The translations under genes were made by a program, and so were the position numbers. A stretch of DNA of 64,000 nucleotides from Petrosia ficiformis (taxonomy: Eukaryota; Porifera; Demospongiae; Haplosclerida; Petrosiidae). Below, piece by piece: positions 27,728 to 40,800 of this stretch. Location of the stretch: positions 9,185,201-9,249,200 of the forward strand of contig OX345638.1 in assembly GCA_947044365.1 (NCBI GenBank), read 5' to 3'. The number at the start of each line of letters is the position of its first letter. The stretch's first letter is position 1. The notes under the pieces were generated by a model. The model was not told the DNA's origin. It did no database searches and was given only the letters and a program-made list of their open reading frames with translations.

Positions 27728-27981
27728 ACTTATATTGTAATATTTTTATTGTGTGTAGTTACATTATAGGGTCTACCTGTTTTATTCACAGTAGTTCTAG
27801 GCTTGGTATAACAAGTTAGTATTATTATAATCATGATAAGAACATGTTTTATCTGTGTATGTGTTTGTATGTGTGTGTCTTTGTGTCTCTACCTGTCTGT
27901 GTCTGTAATTAATATTTCATTATAATTGATGATTATCTCACCCTATAATCACTTTCTGATCTTACGTAATACTGCTTTCAG

Positions 27982-28140
27982 TTTGTGTCCGAAGAGACTA
28001 AGCTTCACAATCTAGACACACCACAAGCATTGCAGGAATGAATATAATACCATATCTAATTTATATTAGAACTGGTTCTTCATTGTTTGGAGTATTGAGC
28101 ACTAGCTGCTGAGATCAAAGACATAGTATATAAGATAAAC
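27982..28140 (+). pseudogene. Decayed exon, paralogue of 62105-62275
   Basis: After TGCTTTCAG reads FVSEETKLHNLDTPQALQE then TGA. Relative to 62105-62275 about ten bases (GTTTAAATGT) are deleted right there, which shifts the frame. Later bases still match the intact paralogue. Family unknown. Confidence 0.55.
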
Positions 28141-28485
28141 TGAATATCTTCTGTGATGTATGGAATGAGTTGTGATACAAAATTAAATGGAAAAATGCAG
28201 TCAATCTCATACATCAAAGACTTGATTATGAAGAAAGAGACTTGAGGATTTTCAGAGAACCATGACGAACCATTAATTAATTAAAATTAATGTCAACATG
28301 TATATACATTGGCGTTGTTCATAAACATATTGTACTATAAAAAGACTGAGAATTTTATAGAATTAGCTAATCTTACAATCAACAAAGATATACTACTATA
28401 CTATTATACAAGGATCAACAAAGACATAAGAGATATAGTACGGTTGGTACCCTCTTCATTATAAAAATATATACCACTTTGACGA

Positions 28486-28535
28486 AGATGCGTATTTCAG
28501 CCACACCTTAATTTGTTTCAAGGCGTCTTTCAAAC
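28486..28535 (+). promoter_or_regulatory. Conserved block upstream of gene B start
   Basis: About 45 bases (TTTCAGCCACACCTTAATTT, then GTTTCAAGGCGTCTTTCAAA) are identical before the ATG of gene B and of gene C (62594-62639), while sequence further upstream differs by indels. Probably 5' UTR and core promoter. No TATA box identified with confidence. Confidence 0.45.
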
Positions 28536-28812
28536 ATGGACGATCGCCCGAAACTCGCTGAACTCCAAGAATCTGTTAGAACTACTAAGTGGTATAACTT
28601 AGGCATCCAGTTAGGCCTTGAAGATAATGACCTTGAGGAAATTGCAAAGCAGAATGGTAGAGATGTTGATGACTGCAGAAGAGCCATGTTCGGTCTGTGG
28701 TTGCGTACCAGTTCTAAACCTACTAGAAAACAACCACTAAATGCCCTCAGGACAAAGTCTGTTGCTGAGATATCTATAGCAGACGAATATGAGAGATCTT
28801 TCCAAACTCATG
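28536..28812 (+). CDS. Gene B exon 1: death domain
   Basis: Starts ATG in a good context (AAACATGG): [19 protein letters not shown]. The death-domain pattern is clear: W-x-LG-x-LGL ([18 protein letters not shown]), [11 protein letters not shown], then [13 protein letters not shown]. Ends in THG with phase 1, matching exon 35531. Death domains mediate homotypic assembly of signalling complexes. Gene C has the same exon at 62640-62916. Being first exon and phase compatible, it is assigned to gene B although the next exon is 6.7 kb away. Confidence 0.78.
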
Positions 28813-31800
28813 GTATGTATAGATATAATATAAATATTAGATAGTTAAGATGGTGCACAGGTGAAGTTGATTCGATCTAGGATGGCCATTGCTGCCTCAG
28901 TAGTTTAGTTAACCTGTAGCTTCAGATAGTAGAGAGGTTAACTAACTATCCTCATCTTCATACTCTTCTGGCTTTTAAATTAATTTTTTGATTAATTTCA
29001 TTATGATAATAATACTCATGATCAGTCATGACTTAGTCTCATGTAGCCAGACACAACCTACTACGAAGGAAGGGTCTGGTCAACCTTCTGTACTAGCGTT
29101 TGTCAAGAGTTTAGCCAGATTTTTGGCTATTTTAGTGGGTGACAAACCACTAGTAATATCCACAATCAAATAAGTATATTTATACCCAGTAAACCAGCTC
29201 TATGAATTCAATTACAAGTTTGTCAGGTACTTGACGAACGCTATAGTATAGTTGTTTGACCAGACCCTTTTTTGGTAGGTTCGGTCTGGCTACACGAGAC
29301 AAGTCATGACTGATGTATACTTCAGTAGAGAAGACTGTACGTATGCAAGGAGGAATGTAACTATATACTAGATATCAACATTAAAGTATATAATTATACA
29401 CTGCAAAAGATAAATCGTTAAAAAAACCATTTTATTGGTTGGTTCAGTTGCGTCAATTGTCAGAGGATGTTGTGGTTACATGCATGATGTTACTATGACA
29501 TAATGTACATCAAGTATTGAAAGATATGAATTAAATTATGTTTTTGTTGGTTGACAAACCTTTTTGATGGCCAGATACAATTACATATACTGCAGTATAA
29601 ATTAAATTATACTAAATCTTTGACATGAAATATGAGTAGACAGCACCCTAAAATTATAGTGATTCATCTATAATTGAATATAATTAGTACAAAGTATATG
29701 TGGTATAAGATGTATGTATCCTGAACAACCAACTAATTGTGCAACTGTACTAACCACTAAATTAGTTATTTTAACTATTTTTTTATATAGTAATAATGCG
29801 AATTCATATTTGAAATATGTATATCATGCATCCAGAATTGGGAAAGTTTCAGTGTTAACAACTATGGCCTTCTATCTACAGAAGTAATGATAATTATTAG
29901 GAATTACGATCAAAGACTACAAAATGTTTAGCATGAAAAATCATTGATCTTTATTATACATAATAACATTTCATTGATTCTGCTCATATATAATGGGTGG
30001 ATTCAATTACAGTTTCATCTACCTTTATGTACTGTGGCAATTTATGTAAGGACAAGGTTAGGATAATAGTATTCATGTCCTTCTTCTCACAATGAGAGTA
30101 ATTAGTATTTGAGTGTAGGTTGTTGGCATGGAAAGTTATTTTAACCTCAATGCTAATCATTTGTTGGGTAATATTTACAAGTACTAGATTTATTGGATCG
30201 TAATTGATCTATATTGACTAGTATATAGAGTACATGTAATAATAAAGCATAGTAATGAAAACATTAATACAATAATATTATAGCATAGTATTATAATTAT
30301 GTATAACCTGTGGTGTATTATTGTCATGATGTTATTTACACATTTCAGAGTAGTTACATAATTAAATTTGTACTTATAATAACAAATAATATCCGTTGTA
30401 TGCATGCCACAAATATTTGAGAAGTTAGTACATGTATATAATTACTATGGGTTTTATTTACTATAATTATGTTTAAAGTACATTGTATTGTCCATCATGA
30501 CATGTACTTTATATACTAGTGAATATAGATTAAGATTAAATGAAATATATTACTACTTGCAAACATTACCTAGCAAGAAAAGATGAGTAATTGATATCAG
30601 CAGCATATTTAATATTACACATGTACTCAAATGAGGGTACAGTAATGTGGAAACACCCAGTCATGCAGGACATTCTCCAGTAAATGTGTGGTAAATTGAA
30701 ACTGAACTGTATATAAAGTATATAGGGAGCAGGACAAGAGTGATGAAAATAAGTCAAAATGTCTGCCAGTTGGCTCAATGTTTCCACACCCCAGCAGTGA
30801 TATATGAGTGGCCATTACAAGTATACTTTTTTTAACTATCTTATCAAGAGTATATAACTATATACCTATTTGTACCACTTCTAGAAGCCCTCGGGACAAA
30901 TTCAGTATCTGAGATTTATACAGCAGATGAACATGACAGATCCTCCCGCAAAAGACGACATGGTATGTATGCATACAGTATAATGAGAGGTAGCTACATA
31001 GTCTTAAGCCTAGTTCAGAATATAACGCAAAGCCTTGCATCGCGTCAATGCATTGTTTTGTAAACAAAATATGCTTCCATCATTGCCGTCAAATGCAAAG
31101 CAACTTAATGCAAGGATATGATCTGATTCTATCTTGTGTCAGCTATGTTGTCTGTCATTACTCAGTTTTCATAATTTTATTACAACACAACAAATGCAAT
31201 GCTAGGCTTTGCCTCATATTCTGAACCAGACTATAGTCTTGTGTAGCCAGTCGCTCCCATTCGAAATGAAGTGTCAAGTAGAACTCCATTCTTATATTCG
31301 TCCAGTGATGGATTTACATTCTATAATATTTGAATTACTTTTGTATTCCTTTTATTACCTTATGACATGTACTTTATACAAGCTAATATAGATCAAGATC
31401 AAAAACAATAAATTACTATATTGAAACATTTCCTAGCAAGAAACGAAATCAGTAATTGTTTTATGTTATTAATATTGTATTGAAATCCATCTAACCAAAT
31501 AAGGATTGAAATGAATTTTTTGTGTTCATTTTTTTCAGCAAAGAATAGTTGATTTATAATAATGTTGATATATATAATAGAAGACACTTCTCACCAAATA
31601 GTTCAGGATATTACGACAATGTATGATACACTGTAAAGATCACATACATGTAGATCAGTGCATAGTGCAGACATAACAACAACCCTAATGACTTTGATGA
31701 TATTGCAAGGTATGTACATTATATTACCAACTGTTATTAATAAGTAATAGTTAGAACACATTTTACCGTGATTACGTGTTTTAATGTAGCACGAGGGCGG

Positions 31801-34800
31801 GTCAATAAAGGTCGAGTTTACATAATGCACGAGCCGAAGGCGAGTGCGTTATGTAAACGAGACCTTTATTGACCGCCCAAGTGCTACATTGAAACACACG
31901 ATGCACTGTCAAGTGTGTTCTAAGTGATTTATTGACGATCTGGTGAACTACCACTGTTGTAGAAGCAGCTTCGTTAGTAGAGGTGAGCAAAGTGTGCAAT
32001 AACTATTTATTGCACGCAAAAGTGTGCAATAAGTGATTTAATGGTCAATCACGTGACGCAATATCTGCACTCTGATTGGCCACAGGTCACATGATCAGCA
32101 ATAATAATTATTATTATTTCAACAGGTTGATACAAACACTGGTAAGCAGACATTTTCTTGTTGTCAAGATATGCGTGCATACCTAAACACATGAACAAGC
32201 GATACTTTATGTTACCTGATATATGAGTGTGATCTTTACAACAGATGAATATAAGATAAATTCCTAATTTCTGGGACACTGTTATATATGTTTCATTCCT
32301 TGTACACTTAATTTTGTTTCCAATATAACATATGTAGTTTGTCAAATACTGAGGACTATGAGAATTTCTGGATGTTTAAGGATATATGCTCTATTGAGAC
32401 ACTATCCCAGGATAATAAGTATCATCCTCACATGGCACTACCTGCAATCAAATTCTTATTTGGTTACTACAATAAATTATTAATAAAATAATTCCGAGTC
32501 TATATCAATCAATTATATACTGATTTCTTTTCTTGCTAGGAAATGTTTTCAACTTAGTATATAAAGTACATGTCAAAATAAAGAATGGAAGATCTGATAG
32601 TAATTTAAGATATTTGTTATTATAAGTACAAATTGATGCACATACTAATTACTCTGGAATGTGTATAAGTAACATCTGTTGTTTTCATAGGAAAGGAAAT
32701 GATAATAATACATCATATATGCTTTATATACTAGTGAATATAGATCAAGATCAATGAAACTAGTACTTGTAAGTATGAAACAAATCAGCATTGAAATTGC
32801 ATTGAAATTCCTGTAACCAATTGAAGCTAGGCTATAATTACCTATTATACATTTTACAGTGCATGGTAACGCAAATACTAATTATTGTAGAGTCAGTGGG
32901 TTCACCTCACTTGGGACTACCTGGGTTGTCCTAGGTATCACAGGATACTAAGTATTGTAGGGCTAGTAGGTTCACCTCACATTGGACTACACTATCCCAA
33001 TGTTCAATACTCAAGATGTCCCAGGCTACAGGTGTATGCCCTGTGAATTTATGCATGTTTGAGTACATCCTATAAGACTGGTTTTGGCAGTGCTGGAAAT
33101 CAGCCAAATGATGCAGATCACTGCAAATACTGGATGGCCATAGAGTTTAGCTTCTTTGCATACAGGGAGGTAACTACCCTCATCTTGATGCTATACTTTT
33201 CATTACTCACAAGAGCCTGTGCAAATATGCTTATGCATGAGGGTTCTGTACTGTCATTGTGAAAACTGTTGTGCATATCAAAATTCAATGGCCATTGTGC
33301 TTAAATGTGTAATTTTCACACACTAATTATCACATGATATAATATTTTACACAAAATATATAACGTAGAATCAGTGAAAATTATATGTAACTACATAGAC
33401 AACATATACTTGCATAAGCGACATAACAATGTTAATATATATAGTTTGAATCCACAGGAAAGCAATCATACAGGCCATAATAACTGCCGTGCACATGAAA
33501 CCTCAATTGATGTATAAGCAAAAAAAGAAACTTTATGCTATGTTATAAACACTTCAGTTAATATTTGATTCTTCCATGCTCTACTGAGCTCTATGCCATT
33601 GAATCTTACAAATAACAAGATATATAGAGATAAAATATCCTTATGATTGCTTTGTGATGTCTAGCATTCATTAATCATGGATCATGCCGGAAACACAACA
33701 AACTATTATAGTTATTATTTTGATTACCTACTCTCCTTACCTTTTAAAGGGATCGTTTAGAGCTTTAGCAATATATTTCAAGTAGAATAGCTAGCTATTA
33801 GTTCCAGTTTCTATTTAAGCTACATAACAAGCAGCTTTCTTTCTTCCTGCTGGTCTGTAGAACTCAAGCGTGCATTCTATTACGCACCATTAAGGGTTGT
33901 TGTAGAACTTTAGGAATATATTTCAGCAACTAGGGCAGCTTAGTTCCTGTATCTACATAAACTACATGAATTCAAGCAGCTTAACTTCCTTCTGCTTGAG
34001 CATGCATTTCTATGACATGAAAGGTCGCTGAGAGGTAGCAAAGGGCTCTGGGGCGGAAAACAAATTGTGGACTCTGAATAAAAGTTTCACACAAAATGTA
34101 ACAAGTGTATATAGAGAAAACAAAACATCCCTATAATTGCTTTACAAATTTAAGTTAAGATAAAAGTATCCCTATGACTGCGTGTCCAGCATTCAGTAAT
34201 CATGGCTGACTATATCAAGCATGAAAGACAACAGCTTATTATAGTTATTACTTTGATTATCTACTCTCCTGACCTTTCAAAGGATCTTATAGAACTTTAG
34301 AAATATATTTCAGGCAGAATAGCTAGCTATTAGTTTCAGTTTCTACGTAAGCTACTTACAGGCAGTTTTGGTCTGTAGAGCTCGAGCGCGAGTTCTTTTT
34401 TATGGCCCGCAGGGCCATCCCTATGATTGCTTTCCCACGGGTTCGATGTATGTTTATATATATATATATATATTTTCTTGTGTCCACTTACGCGAGTATG
34501 CGTTGTATACGTAGTTAAGGAAGTTACATCATTCCCGGGGGCTTGGTCAATTAATGGGCGTGGCGCGTAAAAGAACGCGCGATCATTGATCAAGCTCTAC
34601 ACAGCAGCAGAAAGAAATCTGTGTAGCTTATGTAGAAACTGGAACTAATAGCTAGCTATTCTGCCTGAAATATATTCCTAAAGTTCTACAAGGTCCTTTG
34701 AAAGGTCAGGAGAGTAGATAATCAAAATAATAAGCTGTTGTCTTTCATGCTTGATAAAGTCAGCCATGATTACCGAATGCTGGACACCACAAAGCAGTCA

Positions 34801-37800
34801 TAGAGATATGTTTATCTTTACTTAAATTTGTAAAGCAATCATAGGGATGTTTTTTTTCTCTATATACACTTGTTTTTTTTTACGCGCCACACCCATTAAT
34901 TGGCCGAGCCCCCGAGAACGACGCAGCTTACTATGTATGTGCATACTCGCGCAAGTGGACACAAGAAAATATAGATTCAACCCTGTGGAAAGCAATCATA
35001 ATGATGGCCCTACGAGCCATAAAACATTTTTGTGCTAATTAATTATTTATAATAAATTTGGTCAATTATTTTGTGTTTTTATTGATGTATTAGAGTGAGA
35101 CTGATGTAGTAATTATACAGAGCTGAACGATTTCAGCTAATTATTGTTTTAGTCATGCACGTTTGGGCCATTGCTTTGTGTAACATTTACTTTAATTAAT
35201 TTCTTTCAAAGAATTGGTGGCCCCTATAATTAAAACATTAGGTGGGGGGCCCAAGGCCATTTACCCCTCACCCTGATTACACGCTATACTCATTAAATGA
35301 CCAAATCCCCAGATATAGAATGATGCAACTTCCTTAACTACGTATGCAATGTGCATATGACATGACCAAATATAAGAATTATAATTAAACCCGTGGAAAG
35401 CAATTATTGGGATGGCCCTCTGAGCCGTCACAACAATTTAGTTATTATGTAGACCTTTTAAGAAATTATAATCATCACACACAATTTATAATATTATGAT
35501 AATGAATGAAGCTTATTTTATTTATCATAGATGTCTCACACACACAAGATGATGTACCTCCTTCTCTTCCCTCCAAAGAACCCAGATTGGTAATGCTTTA
35601 CATATATAAACTTTTAAATCAACAAAAGCAATTGACAATATATACTAATAAAAAAATATTGTGTTATAATAATTATAGCAAAATTATTAAATATCAATGA
35701 ATCACTTGATAATTATATATATAATTTACTTCAAAACTGAAACCAAGGGCAAAGTACAGATTAAGAAAATACTATCAACTGCTAGTGAACAGTTTTGTTG
35801 ATATATTCCTATCTTACATGTATTTCATGATGTTCCAAAAAACATATGAAGAAAAATATAATGCACAAGTGAGGAAACTGCATGTACTAGTACTATAGAG
35901 GAGATCTATATGAATATGTAATTCCAAAAAATCCACCACTTTCAGCTAAATCAATATTACATTACTATTCATTTGGTGATAAAACATTATGTGAAATAGA
36001 CTGTGATAATGAAGTATAATTATAACTATTTGATCTTCTGTAACTTATTACAATGTTCCTATAGCATGATGATAGTGTAACTCATTACAAGATATCTGAG
36101 AAGTACCATCCTGAGTTTGAAGAAAAGAGGGGAGAACTTTGTATACTCATCAGTAAAGTAACTAAGATTCTTAAAAACAAACCCGTCTCTTTAGATGAGT
36201 TGAAATATTTTCTGAGTCTTTACCAGGAGTTAAGGAAGGATGCTGAATCTACAGAATCACTTAACGATGCAATGAGAATTGTCAGTGATAACACATCTTT
36301 AACGAACACAAAACGACTTGAAGCTGTTGCCAAAGAGTTTGACCTACAAGATGCAATCAATCTCATCGAGGAATTCAACAAATCAATTGATGAGTTCTGT
36401 GAGACGATCCAAACACAACATATATATGGTCAGGATTTTATGAAGCATTCGCATAAAAATCTTCTGAAATCAGAGCAAGTGAAGTTCGTTTTAGAATGGG
36501 AAGGAGATAAGACGACACTGAGTGATATACAAAGTTTACTCAGAAAAGCTTTTCATCACAACGCCAGACATGTGATGGTGAAGGTGGTGAATGAAGGGAA
36601 CTCCATTATCGTGATATGCTACGCTCCCCTTCATCTTCATGAAGAGCTGATAAGAGTAGTAAAGAATAAAGAAGAGGATTTGAGAAACAAGAAAGTAGTT
36701 TCTGTCACCATTGGAGAACTTGTAATCATCAAGAGAGAAACAGAAGACAAGGTTTGAGTTTTTAGTGCTTTTTGTGTGGTAGAGTTGAAAATATATATGG
36801 TGTCACAAAATTCATGTTTGAAACTTAACCGCGAATAATGAAAAAAATTTGCCCTACAAATGTTTAGACTATACTGTATTACACTATAGGCTATAATATC
36901 CTAATTGGAGCTACAGTAAAGTGTGTGTGTGTGTTTTGGAAAAGAGATAGTGTTTATGAGACCCTCCCAACTGACTGACTCCCAACTCAATGACAGACCT
37001 CTCTCTGATCAGGAGGTAACTTCCCTCCTGAGGCTTTAATAGTACGATTATCTTGCACCACACACATTAATTGACCAACCCAGAATGTCCTCAACTATGT
37101 ACCTGTGGAAAAGCAATCATAAAGGTGGCCCAGCAAGCCATAGAATAATGCTCCCCAAAGTTTGATAAAACACACTTGATTAAATAATATTCTTTTCATG
37201 TAGTTGAACCTACAAGAATATATGAAAGAGAAACCATTTTGCCAAAGTGTCTCTATGGAAGAACAAGGTGATAAATATTTGCTACTATTTTGTTCAAGTT
37301 TTTGTGTCCTTGTAGCATGTATAAACATTGTGTATATACACATATATATGGGTTGGACTGTTTACTGCAAATGAAGCAACCCAACATCATATATACAAAA
37401 CTATATCTACATGTATGTAGTTTGGGTTCCTGTAGTGTAGCCAGGTTTCAAAATTTGTTGTACATGAAAAATACTCTTGGAGATGCAAGGGATGCTTGAT
37501 TGTGAAATTTTTAATTAATTACATACTCTTAGATAATAATATTGAATGTCAATTAATCAAACTCCATGTGTGCTCTCCACTGCGCCCTTCTTTGTTAAGG
37601 AAAATTAATTGTCTCTCTCTTATTAGCCTGTGGTACGTCACTAGTGTAGCATATAGAATTAAAAAAATACAAGCTCATTCATTAGAATGAGTTTGTACTT
37701 CACTTACCTATAGAGTTAATGTGAATGTTTTTTTTCCTCCTGTTTGTTCTGTAGGCATTGACACTGAAGAAGAAGAGAAACATGACGGAACGAAGAAAAG

Positions 37801-40800
37801 GGGATATTTGCAAATGAGAAAACGATATGATCCACAGTTCATTCTACTACAGCGAGACTCTCCGAGATTATGTACTCTATTGCAACCGAATTTTGATGTT
37901 GATATTACGTTACTAGCAAAAACTGAGGAAGTCGTACAGGTGTTTAGTACTTGTTATTTGTTAACAATGGAAAATCTTTACCGAGAAATCAATGGATATT
38001 GGTATGATCGACAGAGACGAATACCAATAGTGATCGATGATGTAATTAGATTGTTGCAAAATGAGCTAGGGCTTCCTGTACCACAAGAGATTGCAGGTGT
38101 TGATGATTTGAATCATTATTTCAAAAGTATATGTGTGTCTTGGTTCAATTATAAGCCAATAGCTGATATTTCAAAAGTGTTTTTGAATTGCTTATATCCC
38201 GAGCTAGAGAAAAAGTGGATCGAATATGTTTATCTTTTTCACGATTATTGTAACCGTCGTCATTTGAAGGAGCTTCCAGGCATTTTGTTTAGTGCAGAGA
38301 GTGACAATATTTTCCTTTTGAAAGTGAATGACACAAACAATTTTATTATGAAGCTCTCAAATATTTCCAGTCTGCACAATTCCCTCTGTAATGTGCTAGG
38401 CTGTAACAAATTATCAGTCCCGCTACTTGCTGCTTCACCAGGTTCCCTCCTCTTAGTATTCTGTTACTGTTCTGATGACTACCTCAGCAAGTTTGAGTTA
38501 ACAAGGGAACAGCTGACTTGCCTTGCAGATTTAAAGATTTGCAAAGTACTAAGTCTCAGAGATATTGAAAATCGTTTTGTATATTCCAACATACAGAATA
38601 CGGTATGTTTGTATTTTGATGTTAGTGGACATATAATTATAATTACATTTTTGTTTCTTAGATTGCACCACACATAAAGGGAGCAATAGAGAGTGAACCT
38701 ACTCCATAAGGTGATAATAATTATATATAAATGAAATAGATAAGAAGTAATTTTAAACGTTTTAATCCTCTACTTCAACATCAAATGAAGTTTTACTATT
38801 TTCTCTTATACTGTAAACCCAGAAAAGTCACATTTAGTGTTTTAGCTATAATTCATACTTTAGCATCTATTAATGTTAGTGTTGTTTTAGTTAACTATAA
38901 CTATAACTAAAACCATTTCATTAAGGGTCTTGACTTTTAGTCAACTAAACTATAATTAAATTACAAGTCTACTGTAAGAACTATAACTAAAATGAAAATT
39001 GGCCAATAATGGGCATTTTTAGTTCTAAGACTGAAACCCTTTTAGAATGCCCAATATTACCTTGGTTATTTTAGTTAATTAAACTACAAAACTCTTCATA
39101 TTATAACTATGACTAAAAGTGGTCATCACTGTCAGACTAAAACAACACTAATTAATGTTAATGTTTTTGATATTAAGACATATGAACAACATTGTCATGC
39201 TAGGATTTGATCCTGGACAACCACAATGAGAGACAAACACTTTAACCACAAAACTATCATGATGTTTCACATAAACACTCATATTACCAAATCATTATAT
39301 GTGAACTAACAGCTATAATAATTAACAGCTATTTAATTTAATGTAATCTCACAATTACTAACATAGTTAATGTCCAGCTAACATTTCTGGGTTTATGATA
39401 AATGTAATCACAAAATTGAATTTAATATTCTATTTCAACAAACAAGTTATCATCTTATAATTATATTTTATTTCACAGAGCTTTTACAAATACTGGAAAA
39501 TGCCCAAAAGAAAGGATTCGTTAGTGTGAAGTGGACAAGCTTCGCACTCTTTGGCGCATCAGGAGTTGGCAAGACGTCCTTATTAAATCTGCTATTGAGA
39601 AAGAAACCAGTCACTGAACATCATAGCACTCCTGTTGCTAAAGCTCCTGAGGTACGTTTGGTTAGTAAAGAGAAACATGATGATGAAGGCCAGGTTATCA
39701 TGTCTGATGAAAGCTGCTTTTGGACATCAGCAGATCCCGAGACCATGAAAATCAAGTTCCTTCAGGCCATAAAGTACAGTGTTCGAACTCAAAATGATGA
39801 AACTGAACCTCAAGAATTACAAGAATCGAATGAAGATCAAGTGAAGAGTACCTCACAAGAAGAAATAGAATCTGTTGACCAGACACCACTCACATCACAA
39901 GTGACACCAAAGAAGAAGCCTCGTGATTCTCTGCCCACTGACCATTCTCAAAATAAAGAACAGCTACAATCAATGTCTGGAGTACAAGAGTCCAAAGTGA
40001 AACGATTACCCACATCACAAGTGACACCAAAAAAGAAACCTCACAAGTCTCTGCCTACTGACTATTCTCAAGATAAGGAACACTTACAATCAATTTCTGA
40101 ATTAAAGGAGTCCAAAGAGCAGCCATTGCTCACATCGCTAGCAATGCCAAAGAAGAAGCCTCTCGACTCCCTCCCTACTCAAGATAAAAACCAGCTACAA
40201 TTGATGCAAGCGTCTAAAAAGACGCCATTGCTCACATCACTAGCAACACCAAAGAAGAAGCCTCTCGACTCTCTGCCTACTGACCAATCTCAAGATAAAG
40301 AACAGCTACAATTTATGCAAGCATCCAAAAAGAAGCCATTACTCACATCACAAATGACAGCGAAAAAGAAACCTCATGAGTCTTTCCCTACTGACTATTC
40401 TCCAGATAAGGAACAGCTGCAATTGATGTCTGGAGTACAAGAGTCCAAAGAGAAGCCATTAACCATATCACAAGAGATGCCAAAGAAGAAGCCATCAGAA
40501 TCTTTATCTACTGATACTTCTACTGTAAATGAAGAACTTCTTCAGTTGATTACTGAAGTAAAGAAATCTGATGAGTTGTATAATACTCATATGATGTATG
40601 GTGTTGACTTGGGAGGTCAGGCTGCTTTCCTAGATATTGCTCCAGCACTACTTCGTTATCATTCTCTCAATATGGTTCTTTTTAGGCTTGATGAAAAGCT
40701 TGATGATGCTGCAAATTTCTTCTATTCAGTGCATGGGAGAAAAGTTGGTGAAGGTGAGAAAAGACAGATGAGCACTATGCAGCTTACAAAGAGCTTTTTT

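Larger units (their letters stand above)
28813..35530. other. Gene B first intron (6.7 kb): repeats and one partial exon copy
   Basis: Holds the TIR element 29034-29301, the partial death-domain exon copy 30886-30962, foldbacks at 31752-31925 and 31989-32028, and the palindromic repeat block 33640-35440. Its 5' part matches the sequence after gene C exon 1 (62917-64000) by eye. The stretch 32600-32720 also occurs split around the retroelement at about 49125 and 51610. No further exon recognised. Confidence 0.5.
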
